Source: Burkholderiales bacterium PBB3 (GTDB lineage Bacteria > Pseudomonadota > Gammaproteobacteria > Burkholderiales > Burkholderiaceae_C). From it: DNA of 55,415 nucleotides. The DNA lies in the NCBI GenBank assembly GCA_002256115.1, contig NKIK01000031.1:1-55415 (forward strand), written 5' to 3'. The notes under the pieces were generated by a model. That model ran no database searches and was not told the DNA's origin. It saw nothing but the letters and a program-made list of their open reading frames with translations. Position numbers and translations under genes: made by a program. Shown in pieces: positions 45,205 to 54,435 of this stretch (within the stretch, counting starts at the first letter, position 1; the number at the start of each line of letters is the position of its first letter).

Positions 45205-46122
45205 ATGCGTGGGTGGCAATTAGGGGCGTGGCTGACACTGTCGGCCTCGTCGGCTTGGGCCAGCTCCCTGGATTACTGCGATGGCGGTACCGAGCCCAGT
45301 GCGGCGGTGCAAGACCGCCTGCTGCAAGTCGCCGCCATCACCAAGACTGAGCTAGAAAAATCGGGACACACCGTAGCCCTCATCTCCCGATCGGGCCTGG
45401 CCCTGCAGCGGCTGGGGCAGCGCTATTCGCATGCCGGGGTCAGCCTCCAGGCCAGCCCGAATACGCCGTGGTCCGTGCGCCAGCTCTACTTTGCCTGTGA
45501 CGAGCAGCGCCCGCGCATTTTTGACCAAGGCATATCCGGCTTTGTGATGGGGGCCAATGACCTGACCGAAGGCTATGTGTCCATCGTGCTGCTACCCGCC
45601 GATGCGGGCGCAGCACTGGAGCGCACGGCCCTGGATGGCCGCAGCGCACTGGCCCTACTGGCTAGCACCTACAGCGCCAACGCCTATGCGTTTAGCCAGC
45701 GCTACCAAAACTGCAACCAGTGGCTGGCGGAACTGCTAGCCACCGCCTGGGGCGGCTTACGCCAAGAGGCAGAGGACAAGCCCAACGCCGCTGATAGCCC
45801 CCGCGCCGCAGCGCAAGACTGGCTGCAGGCCCAAGGCTACGCGCCCACGGTGTTACGCATCGACTGGCAACCGCTGATGTGGCTGGCCGCGCGGCTGCGC
45901 TGGCTGCACAGCGATGACCACCCCGCGCAAGATCTAGACGCCGCCCAGTTCCGCGTCAGCATGCCCCAAGGGATAGAAAATTTTGTGCAGCAACGCTACC
46001 CAGAGGCCACACGCATTGAGCTTTGCTACACCACCCACCATGTAGTGGTGCACCGGGGTTGGGGCGCGATTGCAGCGGGCTGCGTGCCATCGGCGGGGGA
46101 TGAAGTGACTGCGCTGCGTTAA
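45205..46122 (+). CDS. DUF2145 family exported protein
   Basis: A 305-residue exported protein (signal ~1-19, ending AWA). The core carries QRYSHAGVSLQ (~residue 73) and YQNCNQWLAELLATAWG (~170). The order His then Cys with these contexts resembles the circularly permuted NlpC/P60 fold of YiiX-type cysteine peptidases, so a lipid or peptide hydrolase is possible. That is inference; the family has no known function. Cys residues in SLDYCDGG and LYFACDEQ may form a disulfide. Confidence 0.75.
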   Translation: MRGWQLGAWLTLSASSAWASSLDYCDGGTEPSAAVQDRLLQVAAITKTELEKSGHTVALISRSGLALQRLGQRYSHAGVSLQASPNTPWSVRQLYFACDEQRPRIFDQGISGFVMGANDLTEGYVSIVLLPADAGAALERTALDGRSALALLASTYSANAYAFSQRYQNCNQWLAELLATAWGGLRQEAEDKPNAADSPRAAAQDWLQAQGYAPTVLRIDWQPLMWLAARLRWLHSDDHPAQDLDAAQFRVSMPQGIENFVQQRYPEATRIELCYTTHHVVVHRGWGAIAAGCVPSAGDEVTALR

Positions 46123-46133
46123 CGGGGTGCCGC

Positions 46134-47120
46134 TCAGCGCGCCATGCGCACCATCAGGCATTGCGATGCCACCGTCGGGTCGTCCGGGTCAGTCACCAGG
46201 GTCACGACCCAATCATCGCCCTCGGTTTGCACGGCGATACCCTCTACTTTGGGTGCGCCTTGTAGCGTGATGCAGCGGCGCACTTGGCCCTCGGGGGTGA
46301 CCACGCCCAGCGCGCTGGCCACACACGCACCATCGGCCACGCTGTCGGCGGTGTCTTCGGCCACGGCGCTAAACATCCATTCGCCGTTGGGCAAGGGCAC
46401 GCCGTCGGTCAGGCTCAAGGGCACACCATCCACGCTGCCCAAATTGAGAATCTGAATGCTTTTGGCCGCAGGCTGCAGCGGCTGCAGGCCCGCCAGCCAC
46501 GGGGCCATCAGGTTCCAGTCGTAGCGAATGCAAGCGCTGCGGGCGTCGCCCTTGTTGCCACGCTGCAGCAGCAAGAGCTCGCCGCTAGACACCCATGCAC
46601 CTTCAATATTGAGATCGGCAAAACGCTTGCGCAGCGGTGCGTACAAAGCCGCCAACGGCACTATCGCCGTGCGACCATTCAGCACGCCCGGTGCGGCCAG
46701 CGCCAGCAGCACGCCCGTCTCGCGGTTGGGCCGCGAGCCCGAGCCCAGTGCCAGCAAAGCGCCACAGGCGCAGCCCGGTAGCGGTGGCAACAGGGCCAGG
46801 GTCTCAAAGTCGGGTTTGGCCTTTTTGCGCGGGCCTTTGTCGGCGGGCAAATCCCCCGCCAGCAGCCGCAGCAAGCGCCCCGGTTGCAAGGCCCCGCCAC
46901 CGCCCAAAGTGTCCCCAAACACGCCCAAGTGCAGCTCATCATCCGCCACCACAAACAGCTGCGCCCCCGAGCGCACCAGTCCGCTGGCCGCACTCAAGTG
47001 CACACGCCCCTGCGGGTGCTGCCCCGCCTCCAGCCAGAGTGCGCCGTGACGCGTGGGCACCAGGCTGTTAGCCAGGCTGGGGGCGGTGGTGGTCAGGGGC
47101 GAATGCGGTGGTTTGGGCAT
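46134..47120 (-). CDS. DUF6929-like predicted beta-propeller protein
   Basis: A 328-residue protein with repeated beta-strand segments (GAQLFVVADDELHLGVF, GACVASALGVVTPEGQVRR, LQGAPKVEGIAVQTEGDDW), suggesting a six-bladed propeller of the DUF6929 type found in Burkholderiales. There is no signal peptide at the chosen start. A longer upstream frame (from 47198) has no family-like sequence. Function unknown. Confidence 0.7.
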   Translation of the reverse strand: MPKPPHSPLTTTAPSLANSLVPTRHGALWLEAGQHPQGRVHLSAASGLVRSGAQLFVVADDELHLGVFGDTLGGGGALQPGRLLRLLAGDLPADKGPRKKAKPDFETLALLPPLPGCACGALLALGSGSRPNRETGVLLALAAPGVLNGRTAIVPLAALYAPLRKRFADLNIEGAWVSSGELLLLQRGNKGDARSACIRYDWNLMAPWLAGLQPLQPAAKSIQILNLGSVDGVPLSLTDGVPLPNGEWMFSAVAEDTADSVADGACVASALGVVTPEGQVRRCITLQGAPKVEGIAVQTEGDDWVVTLVTDPDDPTVASQCLMVRMAR

Positions 47121-47242
47121 GGGTGCATGGTAGCGATGTTGGCCAGTATTGGGAGTGACCAAGCTGCCATACTCGCCAGGGCGACTGCTCACAAACACCG
47201 CAAGATCAACCTAGATTGACAACTTTCATTTTGGAGACCTGC

Positions 47243-47638
47243 ATGACTCAACTTCTCTCGCTCGTGGTTTATATGGCCGTCATCACCTGGCTGCTGCTTT
47301 TGGCAGCAAGTCTCATCCGGGCCAAGTGTTGGACCCCTGCGGGCATGTCCGTGGCGATGGGCAACCGGGAGAATCTCCCGGAGGCCACGGTATTCGCGGG
47401 CCGCGCAGATCGCACCGCCAAGAATACGCTGGAGAACTTCGTTCTGTTTGCCGCGCTGGCGCTGGCAGCCCACGCATCGGGCACCCAGTCGCCGCAGGTG
47501 CTCTTGGGCGCACAAATTTTCTTTGGGGCCAGGCTGCTGTTTATCGTGGTGTATTACCTGGGCATCCCCTATGTGCGAACCCTGGTTTGGACCACAGGAG
47601 TCGCTGGCATGGCGATGATGGCTTGGGCGCTGGTGTAA
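47243..47638 (+). CDS. MAPEG-family membrane protein
   Basis: A 131-residue protein with four hydrophobic helices and the MAPEG pattern GRADRTAKNTLENFVLFAALAL, ARLLFIVVYYLGIPYVRTLVW. MAPEG proteins (membrane glutathione transferase-like) conjugate or reduce lipid peroxides; bacterial roles are mostly unknown. TTGGAG precedes the ATG. The next gene starts within six bases of its stop. Confidence 0.85.
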   Translation: MTQLLSLVVYMAVITWLLLLAASLIRAKCWTPAGMSVAMGNRENLPEATVFAGRADRTAKNTLENFVLFAALALAAHASGTQSPQVLLGAQIFFGARLLFIVVYYLGIPYVRTLVWTTGVAGMAMMAWALV

Positions 47639-47644
47639 GTGCCG

Positions 47645-48304
47645 ATGAGCCCAAATGGCTTGGGGGCTGAAACCAGCCTCCCCCTTAGTCTCCCCTTCAG
47701 CCCCGCCGCAGACCGCAACAAGCACCCCATCCTGCAGCTACTACAAACCGTGTTGCCCGCACAGGGCAACGCACTAGAGATTGCCAGTGGCACCGGCCAG
47801 CACGCGGCCTGGTTTGCCAGCCACCTGCCCGGCTGGACTTGGCAGCCCACCGATGCCACCGCCGATAGTCTGCCCAGCATCGAGGGCTATGCCGCGCAGT
47901 TGGGTGCGCACAATGTGTTGGCACCCTGTGTACTGGATGTCTTGCAGCAACCCTGGCTAAGTGACAGTTACAGTGACAGTGCCTCCGAGGCCCGTTTCAA
48001 TGCGATCTACTGCGCCAATATGCTGCACATATCCCCCTGGGCCACCACCGCGGCGCTGATGCAAGGCAGCGCGCGGCACCTGGCACCCGGCGGCGTGCTG
48101 ATCACCTATGGGCCGTATCTGGAAGACGGCATCCCCACTGCCGAAGGCAACTTGGCTTTCGATGCCAGCCTGCGCACCCAGAACCCCGCCTGGGGGATTC
48201 GGCGCATAGAAGATGTGGCGCACGTGGCAGCCCAGGCGGGCCTGCCACTGCGGCAGCGCCATGCACTGCCAGCCAATAACCTGCTGCTGGTGTGGCAGGC
48301 GTAG
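47645..48304 (+). CDS. DUF938 SAM-dependent methyltransferase-like protein
   Basis: A 219-residue protein with the DUF938 start AADRNKHPILQLLQTVLP, the SAM-binding loop ALEIASGTGQHAAWFA, and ANMLHISPW and GVLITYGPY. The substrate is unknown. A GTG two codons upstream is an alternative start. Residues ~105-114 (SDSYSDSAS) come from a short internal DNA duplication. Probably cotranscribed with the MAPEG gene. Confidence 0.82.
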   Translation: MSPNGLGAETSLPLSLPFSPAADRNKHPILQLLQTVLPAQGNALEIASGTGQHAAWFASHLPGWTWQPTDATADSLPSIEGYAAQLGAHNVLAPCVLDVLQQPWLSDSYSDSASEARFNAIYCANMLHISPWATTAALMQGSARHLAPGGVLITYGPYLEDGIPTAEGNLAFDASLRTQNPAWGIRRIEDVAHVAAQAGLPLRQRHALPANNLLLVWQA

Positions 48305-48455
48305 CACACCTGCGCATTGTTGGTCAGGTCCAACAAAGAATTGTTAAAAAGTGTGCCAAAGCCATAGAACATTTGCTATTCTGCTTTGAGGTTTGCACAC
48401 GGCAGACTCACCCTGATAACGAATGTTTATTGAACACCCAACGGAGGATTGAATC

Positions 48456-48812
48456 GTGAAAAAAATGAAGGTACTGTTTGCATCCCTGGCACTGGTTTTG
48501 CCTGCTTTGTCTTTTGCAACAGGTGCCATTGCGGTAGACGACCAGCAAGGTGATGAAGAGCCAGGCTACGGCATTGCAGTGGGCAAAGATGGCAAAGATG
48601 CAGCGCAACGTTCTGCATTGGCAGAATGCCGCAAGGCAGGTAACAAGAACTGCAAGAGCATGGTGTGGTTTGAAGGCTGCGGTGCCTACGCATCGTCCGC
48701 CAACCATTACGGCGTGGGCTACGGCAAGACCTTGAAAGCTGCTGAAAAAATGGCGAAAGATGCTTGCGGCAAGACCAGCTGCGAAGTCAAAGTTTCAGAG
48801 TGCGACGAATAA
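48456..48812 (+). CDS. DUF4189-like small secreted protein
   Basis: A 118-residue protein with a signal peptide (~1-22, ending SFA) and the DUF4189 pattern: YGIAVGKDGKDAAQRSALAEC, CKSMVWFEGCGAYA, and YGKTLKAAEKMAKDACGKTSCEVKVSECDE, with six cysteines in the mature part. It is probably a disulfide-stabilised extracytoplasmic protein of unknown role. GGAGG eight bases before the GTG at 48456 favours that start over the ATG at 48465. Confidence 0.78.
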   Translation: MKKMKVLFASLALVLPALSFATGAIAVDDQQGDEEPGYGIAVGKDGKDAAQRSALAECRKAGNKNCKSMVWFEGCGAYASSANHYGVGYGKTLKAAEKMAKDACGKTSCEVKVSECDE

Positions 48813-48823
48813 TCAGCCTGAAT

Positions 48824-49408
48824 TTAGGCTTGTAACTCTCTAAACAGCCAAGCCCGCGCCAACGTCCAGTCTCGCTTGACGGTGGCGCTGGATAAATCCA
48901 GCAAGGCGGCGATCTCCTCGATCTCCAGGCCGCCAAAAAACTTCAGCTCCACCACTTTGGCCGCCCGGGCATCTACTTGCTCAAAGGCCAACAGTGCGTG
49001 GTGCACCTGGGCAATGTCCGGGTTGCTGGCCGGCCCGGCTATTTGCTGGGCTTCCGTCAGCGTCAATGACACCAGGGGCATATCCCGCTTGAGCGCTTGC
49101 TTAGCCACCGCGTGGTTCACCAAAATGCGCCGCATCATGATCGACGCCATGGCCAAAAAATGGCTGCGGCTGGCCCACTGGGTGCGGCTTTGTGTGGCCA
49201 GGCGCTCCCAGGCTTCATGGGTCAGGGCGGTGGCGCTCAGGGTATGGCCCAGATATTCCTTGCGCATATGCGATGCGGCATTGCGCTTGAGCTCGGTGTA
49301 CAGCGCCACAAACAACTGATCCACCGTATCCGCGCCCGTGGGCTCTTGCCCCCGGTCCAGGGATTCGAGCCATTGGGTGATGTCGCCGGTGGTTTGCATG
49401 CGGTCCAT
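48824..49408 (-). CDS. ECF sigma factor (kinase-associated type)
   Basis: A 194-residue sigma-70-family protein. Region 2 reads ELKRNAASHMRKEYLGHTLSATALTHEAWERL and region 4 reads VVELKFFGGLEIEEIAALLDLSSATVKRDWTLARAWLF. This matches the ECF group typically encoded beside TPR-bearing serine/threonine kinases. It should direct RNA polymerase to a small regulon, perhaps the secreted protein and kinase. No anti-sigma factor is adjacent; the kinase may take that role. The intergenic gap to the secreted protein is 101 bp, divergent. Confidence 0.9.
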   Translation of the reverse strand: MDRMQTTGDITQWLESLDRGQEPTGADTVDQLFVALYTELKRNAASHMRKEYLGHTLSATALTHEAWERLATQSRTQWASRSHFLAMASIMMRRILVNHAVAKQALKRDMPLVSLTLTEAQQIAGPASNPDIAQVHHALLAFEQVDARAAKVVELKFFGGLEIEEIAALLDLSSATVKRDWTLARAWLFRELQA

Positions 49409-49509
49409 TATCGGTAGGCTGACAAAAAGAATTTGTATCTGCGTGATCCGTTTAGGCCAGAGCTCTTGCGTTAGTTCATAAGACCAACCCGCATGAAAGC
49501 CACCGCACC

Positions 49510-50580
49510 ATGACTACCAAGCTCGCCCCCCCAATCACCTCGGCACTCACCAGCGCCCTGCTCGCACTGGCTTTGCTCAGCGCAGCCCCCACCGCGCAGG
49601 CCAAAGACGAGACCACGCCGATCACGGTGGATGCCAGCTTCAACCCCGCCGACGCAGCCACGCGCGGCTTCACCATTGCCGACAGCACGGCGCTCAAAGG
49701 CATCAAGCGCGTGGCGGTGCCGGTGTTTGCGGTGGAGTTCATTACCGCAGACAACGTCAGCGCGCAGACCTCGGGCTTTGCCAGCGCCGGGCGCGCCAGT
49801 GTGACCTCGTATTACAAGCTGCTGGGTGTGGGCGAGGCTGATTTTCAGGCCATCACCAATGCGCTGTACCTGGGCTTTTTGGCGGAGCTGCAAGCCAGCG
49901 GCGTGGAGGTGCTGGATGCGCAGCAAATCGTGGTGGCCCCAACCTACGCCAAGCTGGTGGCCAGCGGCAGCCCCGCGCCGATCAAGACAGACAGCACCAT
50001 CGTGGTCTCGCCCCCAGGCCTGGGTATTTATGGCTTTGCCAAGATGGGCGGCGGTAACAGCGCCAAGAGCAAGAGCGTGTTTGGCGCTTTGGCGGACGTG
50101 GGCAGTGGCTTTGCTGCGGTGGGGGCCATTGGCGACACCATCCAGCTGGCCCGCGAGCTGGATGCCAGCCTGATCGAGGTGCGCATGCGCGTCAGCTTTG
50201 CCCAGCTCACCAATGAGAACAAGGGCTTTTTTGGCAGCTTGTCGAACACCGCGCAAACCTCGGCCAAAGTGTTCCCCAGCATCGACAACGTGATGTTTGG
50301 CGTGCAATCGGGCACCCTACGCAGCACCTTGACGATGAAAAACACGCTGACCCTGGATGGTGCAGCGTTTTCTGAAGTGCGTGAAAAGAAAGCCAGCACC
50401 GGCGAAATGGCCGGCGCGGTGGCGGTGGAGCTGCTGAAGTTTGCCATTGGCAGCAAGGACAGTAGCAGCAGCACCGAGCGCGAAGTCGTGGCCAATCCGG
50501 CCAAATACAAAGAGGTCGTGGGTGCGGGTCTGCAATCCACAGGCAGCATGCTGGTGGCGCGCATGAAAACTGAGCGCTAG
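49510..50580 (+). CDS. Secreted protein between ECF sigma and kinase
   Basis: A 356-residue protein with a Sec signal (~1-32, ending AQA). The mature part has IKRVAVPVFAVEFITADNVSA followed by helix-rich stretches and a Gly-rich loop (GIYGFAKMGGGNSAKS). The opening strand pattern (VAVPxF) is loosely like CsgG-type lipoproteins, but I would not assign a family. Position suggests it is a target or sensor of the ECF/kinase pair. Confidence 0.75.
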   Translation: MTTKLAPPITSALTSALLALALLSAAPTAQAKDETTPITVDASFNPADAATRGFTIADSTALKGIKRVAVPVFAVEFITADNVSAQTSGFASAGRASVTSYYKLLGVGEADFQAITNALYLGFLAELQASGVEVLDAQQIVVAPTYAKLVASGSPAPIKTDSTIVVSPPGLGIYGFAKMGGGNSAKSKSVFGALADVGSGFAAVGAIGDTIQLARELDASLIEVRMRVSFAQLTNENKGFFGSLSNTAQTSAKVFPSIDNVMFGVQSGTLRSTLTMKNTLTLDGAAFSEVREKKASTGEMAGAVAVELLKFAIGSKDSSSSTEREVVANPAKYKEVVGAGLQSTGSMLVARMKTER

Positions 50581-50677
50581 ATTCGCACTCCGGGCTAGCA
50601 GCGCACATCGGCTACCCTGCGCCTGCAGCATTCGGGCTGCGCCCACCCCGCAAACGCGCCCGCCGAGGCCCTCCTTC

Positions 50678-53401
50678 ATGACGCCATCCCCCGCTGCACC
50701 CGTCGCACCCGCCACACCCGCCACACCCGCTACACCCGCCCATTGGGCTGAAATCAAGGCCCTGTTTGATGCAGTGGCCGATCTGCCCACGGCCGAGCGG
50801 GAGACCCTTATCAGCAACGCAGGTCTGGCGGCGGCAGCGCTGGCAGAGCTGCAGTCGCTGCTGGCCCACCACGACCAGGCGCAGAGTTTTTTGGCCCAAC
50901 CGGCGTCCGACACCTTGGCCGGGGCAGCCGCCCACATCGGGCAGCGGCTGGGTGCCTGGGAGATCGTGCGTGCCATCGGCGCAGGGGGCATGGGCGAGGT
51001 GTTTGAGGCGCGGCGGGCTGATGGCAGTTACACCGGCCGCGCCGCAATCAAGCTACTCAAACGCGGCATGGACAGTGCCGCCGTGCTGCAGCGCTTTGCA
51101 CTAGAGCGCCAGGCCCTGGCCCGCCTGAGCCATCCGCATATTGCGCGCCTGCTGGACGCGGGCGCATCCGCCGATGGCCTGCCCTACTTTGTGCTGGAGT
51201 ATGTGGATGGCGCGCCGCTGGACCAATCGGTGCAGACCTTGAGCGTGCGTGCCCGGCTGGATTTGTTTTTACAACTGGCCGATGCCGTGGCCTACGCCCA
51301 CCGCAACCTGCTGGTGCACCGCGACCTGAAGCCCAGCAATGTGCTGGTAGACCGCGATGGCCAAGTCAAGCTACTGGACTTTGGCATTGCCAAAGCCCTG
51401 GACCCTATGGAAGGCCCCGGCAACCACGACAGCCACACCGTGGGCGGCCAACGCCCGTTTACGCCCAACTACGCCAGCCCCGAGCAAGTGCGCGGCGAGT
51501 CCATGACCACCGCTACGGATATTTACAGCCTGGGCGTGCTGCTGTACCAAATGCTGACCGGCACCCGCCCCACCGGCCGCAATGCCACCACCCCAGCCGA
51601 GGCCGCGCGCAGCGTGCTGGAAGACGCCCCCACCAAGCCCAGCCGCCTGTCGCCCCAAGAGGCGCTAGACCCCGAGTGGCTGCAGACGCGCAAAAAACTC
51701 GAAGGCGATTTAGACAACATCTTGCTCAAAGCCCTAGAGAAAACGACCGAGCGCCGCTACCCCAGTGTGGATGCGTTGGCCGCCGATGTGCGCGCCTACC
51801 TGAACGGCTACGCGGTGAGCGCGCGGGCACCGGGTGCGGGCTATCTGCTATCGAAATTTGTGGCGCGCCACCGCATCGCCGTGGCCAGTGCCGCCTTAGG
51901 GCTCACCGCACTCGCCCTGGGGCTGGCTGCGGCACTGTGGCAGTGGCAACAGGCGGAGACGGCTCGCACAGCAGAGGCCCAGCGCTTCGCGCAAGTGCGC
52001 ACCCAGGCCAACCGCTTGCTGTTTGATTACCACGATGCGATTCTTTTGCTCCCCGGCTCCACGCCGCTGGTGGCGCGCTTGCTCACGGATGCACGCGAGT
52101 ATTTGGCCAGCTTGAGCAACCAGGCGCACAACGACGCCGCGCTGTTGCGCGAGCTGGGTGTGGCACACCGCCGCCTGGGCGATTTGTATACCTCGTCCGG
52201 TCGGCCTTCCTTGGGCGATGTGAAGCAAAGCCTGTCGCAGCAGCAAACCGCAGTGGCGCTGCTCACGCGGGCGCAAGCACTGCAGCCCAAAAATGATGAC
52301 GGCCGCTACCAACTGGCGCTGGCGCAAGCCGCGCTGGCCGACACACTGAAAGAGCAAAGCGATGCGCAGGCCGCGCTGCCGCTGTATGAAGCCTCACGCG
52401 GGCAACTGGACGCGCTGGCCGCGCAAGACCCCAAGAACGTGGCCTACCGGATCGAGCAAGTGCGTGCGCAGTTGCGCCTGAGCGATTTGTACAGCAGTGG
52501 CGCGGGTGCCAGCCTGGGCCAAGCAGCCAACGCCAGCAATGCGGGTAGCTTCCTGGCGCAAGCGGGCACTTTGCTGGAGCCGCTGCGGCGCGACTTTGCA
52601 GATGACTTGGACGTCGCAGCCCTGTACGCCACCACCCAGAACGCCCGCTACCTGGCCTTTGCACGAGAGGGCCGCTGGCAAGATGGGCTGGCGTTGCTAG
52701 ACGCGCTGCAGCCCGTGTTTGCCCAACTACAAGCGCGCGCGCCCGACAACACGCTGCACGCGCGCGACGCAGCGGTCAACAGCCTGAGCCGCGGCACGGC
52801 GCTAACGCAACTGGGCCGCCACGCCGAAGCGCGTGAAGCCGCGCGCGACGGACTGACCCGCATGCAAAGCATTGCCGCAGCCGACCCCGCCAACCGCAAC
52901 GCAGGCCGCGATGTGGCCAAGCTGCAAATGGACGTGGCCAATGCCAGCCTGCAGTTGGATGACAGCGCCGAAGCCTTGACCCACATAACACCCGCCGTGC
53001 TAACACTGGAAGCACTGGCAAAAGCCGACTCAGCCGACCGCCGTGTGGCGGGCCTGCTGGCATTGGCCCAGGCCGCACAAGCGCAAGCGCTGGCGGCCCG
53101 ACCACCCAGCCCCGCACAAGAGGCCGCCGTGCGCCAGCATGCGGACCGCGCACTGTCCGTAGCCACCGCATTGGCCCGCAGCGCCCCAACAGACCCCAGT
53201 GGCGTGCGCGCCGTGGCGCTGGTGCATCAACAGCTTGCTGTGACTTGGCAAACAAAGGGGCGCGGTCCACAATCCTGCCAGCACTGGCGCGCCGCCCGCG
53301 ACACCTGGCAGCAACTCAAAGACAGTGCACGGCTGCGCCCTGGCGACATTCCCCGCCTGGAGGCCGCCAGCCAAGAAACCTCGCGGTGTGACAAGGTTTA
53401 A
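50678..53401 (+). CDS. Transmembrane Ser/Thr protein kinase with TPR-like sensor
   Basis: A 907-residue protein. A Pro/Ala repeat (APATPATPATP) at residues 10-20 precedes the kinase domain (~94-375) with Gly loop GAGGMGEV (101-108), Lys125, HRDLKPSN (214-221), DFG (234-236) and YASPEQVRGE. One membrane helix (399-421) follows, then a ~480-residue Ala-rich helical C-terminal region with TPR-like repeats, probably periplasmic. This is the bacterial Hanks-type kinase partnered with TIGR02999-like ECF sigma factors. The likely substrate is the ECF sigma factor or its region 2/4 linker; inference. Confidence 0.93.
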   Translation: MTPSPAAPVAPATPATPATPAHWAEIKALFDAVADLPTAERETLISNAGLAAAALAELQSLLAHHDQAQSFLAQPASDTLAGAAAHIGQRLGAWEIVRAIGAGGMGEVFEARRADGSYTGRAAIKLLKRGMDSAAVLQRFALERQALARLSHPHIARLLDAGASADGLPYFVLEYVDGAPLDQSVQTLSVRARLDLFLQLADAVAYAHRNLLVHRDLKPSNVLVDRDGQVKLLDFGIAKALDPMEGPGNHDSHTVGGQRPFTPNYASPEQVRGESMTTATDIYSLGVLLYQMLTGTRPTGRNATTPAEAARSVLEDAPTKPSRLSPQEALDPEWLQTRKKLEGDLDNILLKALEKTTERRYPSVDALAADVRAYLNGYAVSARAPGAGYLLSKFVARHRIAVASAALGLTALALGLAAALWQWQQAETARTAEAQRFAQVRTQANRLLFDYHDAILLLPGSTPLVARLLTDAREYLASLSNQAHNDAALLRELGVAHRRLGDLYTSSGRPSLGDVKQSLSQQQTAVALLTRAQALQPKNDDGRYQLALAQAALADTLKEQSDAQAALPLYEASRGQLDALAAQDPKNVAYRIEQVRAQLRLSDLYSSGAGASLGQAANASNAGSFLAQAGTLLEPLRRDFADDLDVAALYATTQNARYLAFAREGRWQDGLALLDALQPVFAQLQARAPDNTLHARDAAVNSLSRGTALTQLGRHAEAREAARDGLTRMQSIAAADPANRNAGRDVAKLQMDVANASLQLDDSAEALTHITPAVLTLEALAKADSADRRVAGLLALAQAAQAQALAARPPSPAQEAAVRQHADRALSVATALARSAPTDPSGVRAVALVHQQLAVTWQTKGRGPQSCQHWRAARDTWQQLKDSARLRPGDIPRLEAASQETSRCDKV

Positions 53402-53433
53402 AGCGGACGACAACCCCGATAATGCGGCCCACC

Positions 53434-53733
53434 ATGGCCGACGCATCCACCCTCTCCCCTCACTTGTATATTGCCCGCACCGAGCCTGACGATCTGCAGG
53501 TCGATGCATCGTCAGAAGACCCGCTTTTGCTGTCGCTGGAAATGGGTGGCAGCAACTGGCCCAGCTCCTGCCGCAACGGCGTGTGCCGCACCTGCGTGGG
53601 CCAGCTCATCAGCGGCACCGTGCGCTACGCCGTAGAGTGGCCAGGCCTGAGCGCCGAAGAGCAAGCCGAAGGCTATGTGCTGCCCTGCGTCGCCCACCCC
53701 TGCTCAGATGTGGTGCTGCGGCAAGGGTATTGA
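53434..53733 (+). CDS. Plant-type [2Fe-2S] ferredoxin
   Basis: A 99-residue protein with cluster motif C-x4-C-x2-C (SSCRNGVCRTC) and the fourth Cys in LPCVAHPCSD. It carries one electron between redox partners. The start at 53434 gives MADASTLSP; an ATG at 53422 is possible. No reductase is adjacent. It is followed by dispersed repeat copy 8. Confidence 0.87.
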   Translation: MADASTLSPHLYIARTEPDDLQVDASSEDPLLLSLEMGGSNWPSSCRNGVCRTCVGQLISGTVRYAVEWPGLSAEEQAEGYVLPCVAHPCSDVVLRQGY

Positions 53734-53746
53734 ACTTGAGATGATT

Positions 53747-53801
53747 GCTCCTCTTTTAGGAGCTGCTCCCGCACTATCCACGGGCTAGAACGGCGATTTG
53801 G
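53747..53801 (+). repeat. Dispersed repeat, copy 8
   Basis: A full copy (GGAGCTGCTCCCGCACTATC...GGCGATTTG), between the convergent ferredoxin and PemK/MazF-type toxin genes, ending two bases before the toxin stop codon. Confidence 0.85.
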
Positions 53802-53802
53802 C

Positions 53803-54129
53803 TTATTTTGCCAATGCCAACTGCAACCGAATGGCAGCTTCGACTGCCTGCATATCCAGCTTTGTTAATTCACCTACCTTGGATTTGAGCCGCGACTTGT
53901 CAGCCGTCATAAGCTGATCCGCCATGGCTTTGCTCTGCGTACCTGCCACGTTCACGCGTGCCTCGCCCGGAAAAAGGCGCTCGGTGTTGCTGGTCAGTGG
54001 CACAACGATAACGCGGGATAAATTCCGATTGGCTGCGTCATTGCTGACAATGATGCCGGGCCGCGTTTTGCGAATCTCTGTGCCTACCGCAGGGTCGAAC
54101 TCAACCCACCAGACCTCACCGCGCTGCAT
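53803..54129 (-). CDS. PemK/MazF-type mRNA interferase toxin
   Basis: A 108-residue toxin with the signatures MQRGEVWWVEFDPAVGTEIRKTRPGIIVSND and VIVVPLTSN, the RNA-binding beta-barrel of MazF/PemK proteins. It cleaves mRNA at short sequence motifs and is held inactive by the upstream RHH-type protein. Its start overlaps the antitoxin end by 14 bases. Confidence 0.92.
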   Translation of the reverse strand: MQRGEVWWVEFDPAVGTEIRKTRPGIIVSNDAANRNLSRVIVVPLTSNTERLFPGEARVNVAGTQSKAMADQLMTADKSRLKSKVGELTKLDMQAVEAAIRLQLALAK

Positions 54130-54346
54130 TGGATACGTCGCCTATCAGCCCATTGATCCACTCGGAGGCCTCTTGCTCCCGCACGGGATCACTGCGCATG
54201 GCGGCATAGCCCTCGTCCAGCGCCGTGTCCAACACATGCGGGCGGGCAAGTGCCTCCAGAAACTGGCTCACCTTGCCGCGCCCGACCACCCGCATCAGCC
54301 CGTCGTACACCGCTTCATCCATCGTAATAGTCATCCGCCTTTGCAT
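54116..54346 (-). CDS. Ribbon-helix-helix antitoxin
   Basis: A 76-residue protein starting MQRRMTITMDEAVYDGLMRVVG, a ribbon-helix-helix DNA-binding domain, with a C-terminal toxin-binding tail (MRSDPVREQEASEWIN). AGGAGG before the ATG decides this start over an upstream one at 54376. It should repress its own operon through the palindrome just upstream. Confidence 0.88.
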   Translation of the reverse strand: MQRRMTITMDEAVYDGLMRVVGRGKVSQFLEALARPHVLDTALDEGYAAMRSDPVREQEASEWINGLIGDVSNAAR

Positions 54347-54357
54347 GGCATCCTCCT

Positions 54358-54387
54358 GTTGATATGCATAGTGCATTGTGCATCAAC
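54358..54387. promoter_or_regulatory. Candidate antitoxin operator
   Basis: Outer arms GTTGAT/ATCAAC flank three TGCAT units spaced by 7 bp (54365, 54372, 54379). The site lies 11 bases upstream of the antitoxin start and overlaps a plausible promoter on the minus strand (TTGATG and TATCAA, 16 bp apart). Confidence 0.65.
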
Positions 54388-54435
54388 TGGGGGGTTGGTA
54401 TCGACTAGAAATTGAAACACGTCGTTGTTGCGGTA

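Noticed and set aside
54347..54376. Longer antitoxin start at 54376
   Set aside because: AGGAGG precedes 54346, and the longer form would translate through the operator-like palindrome.
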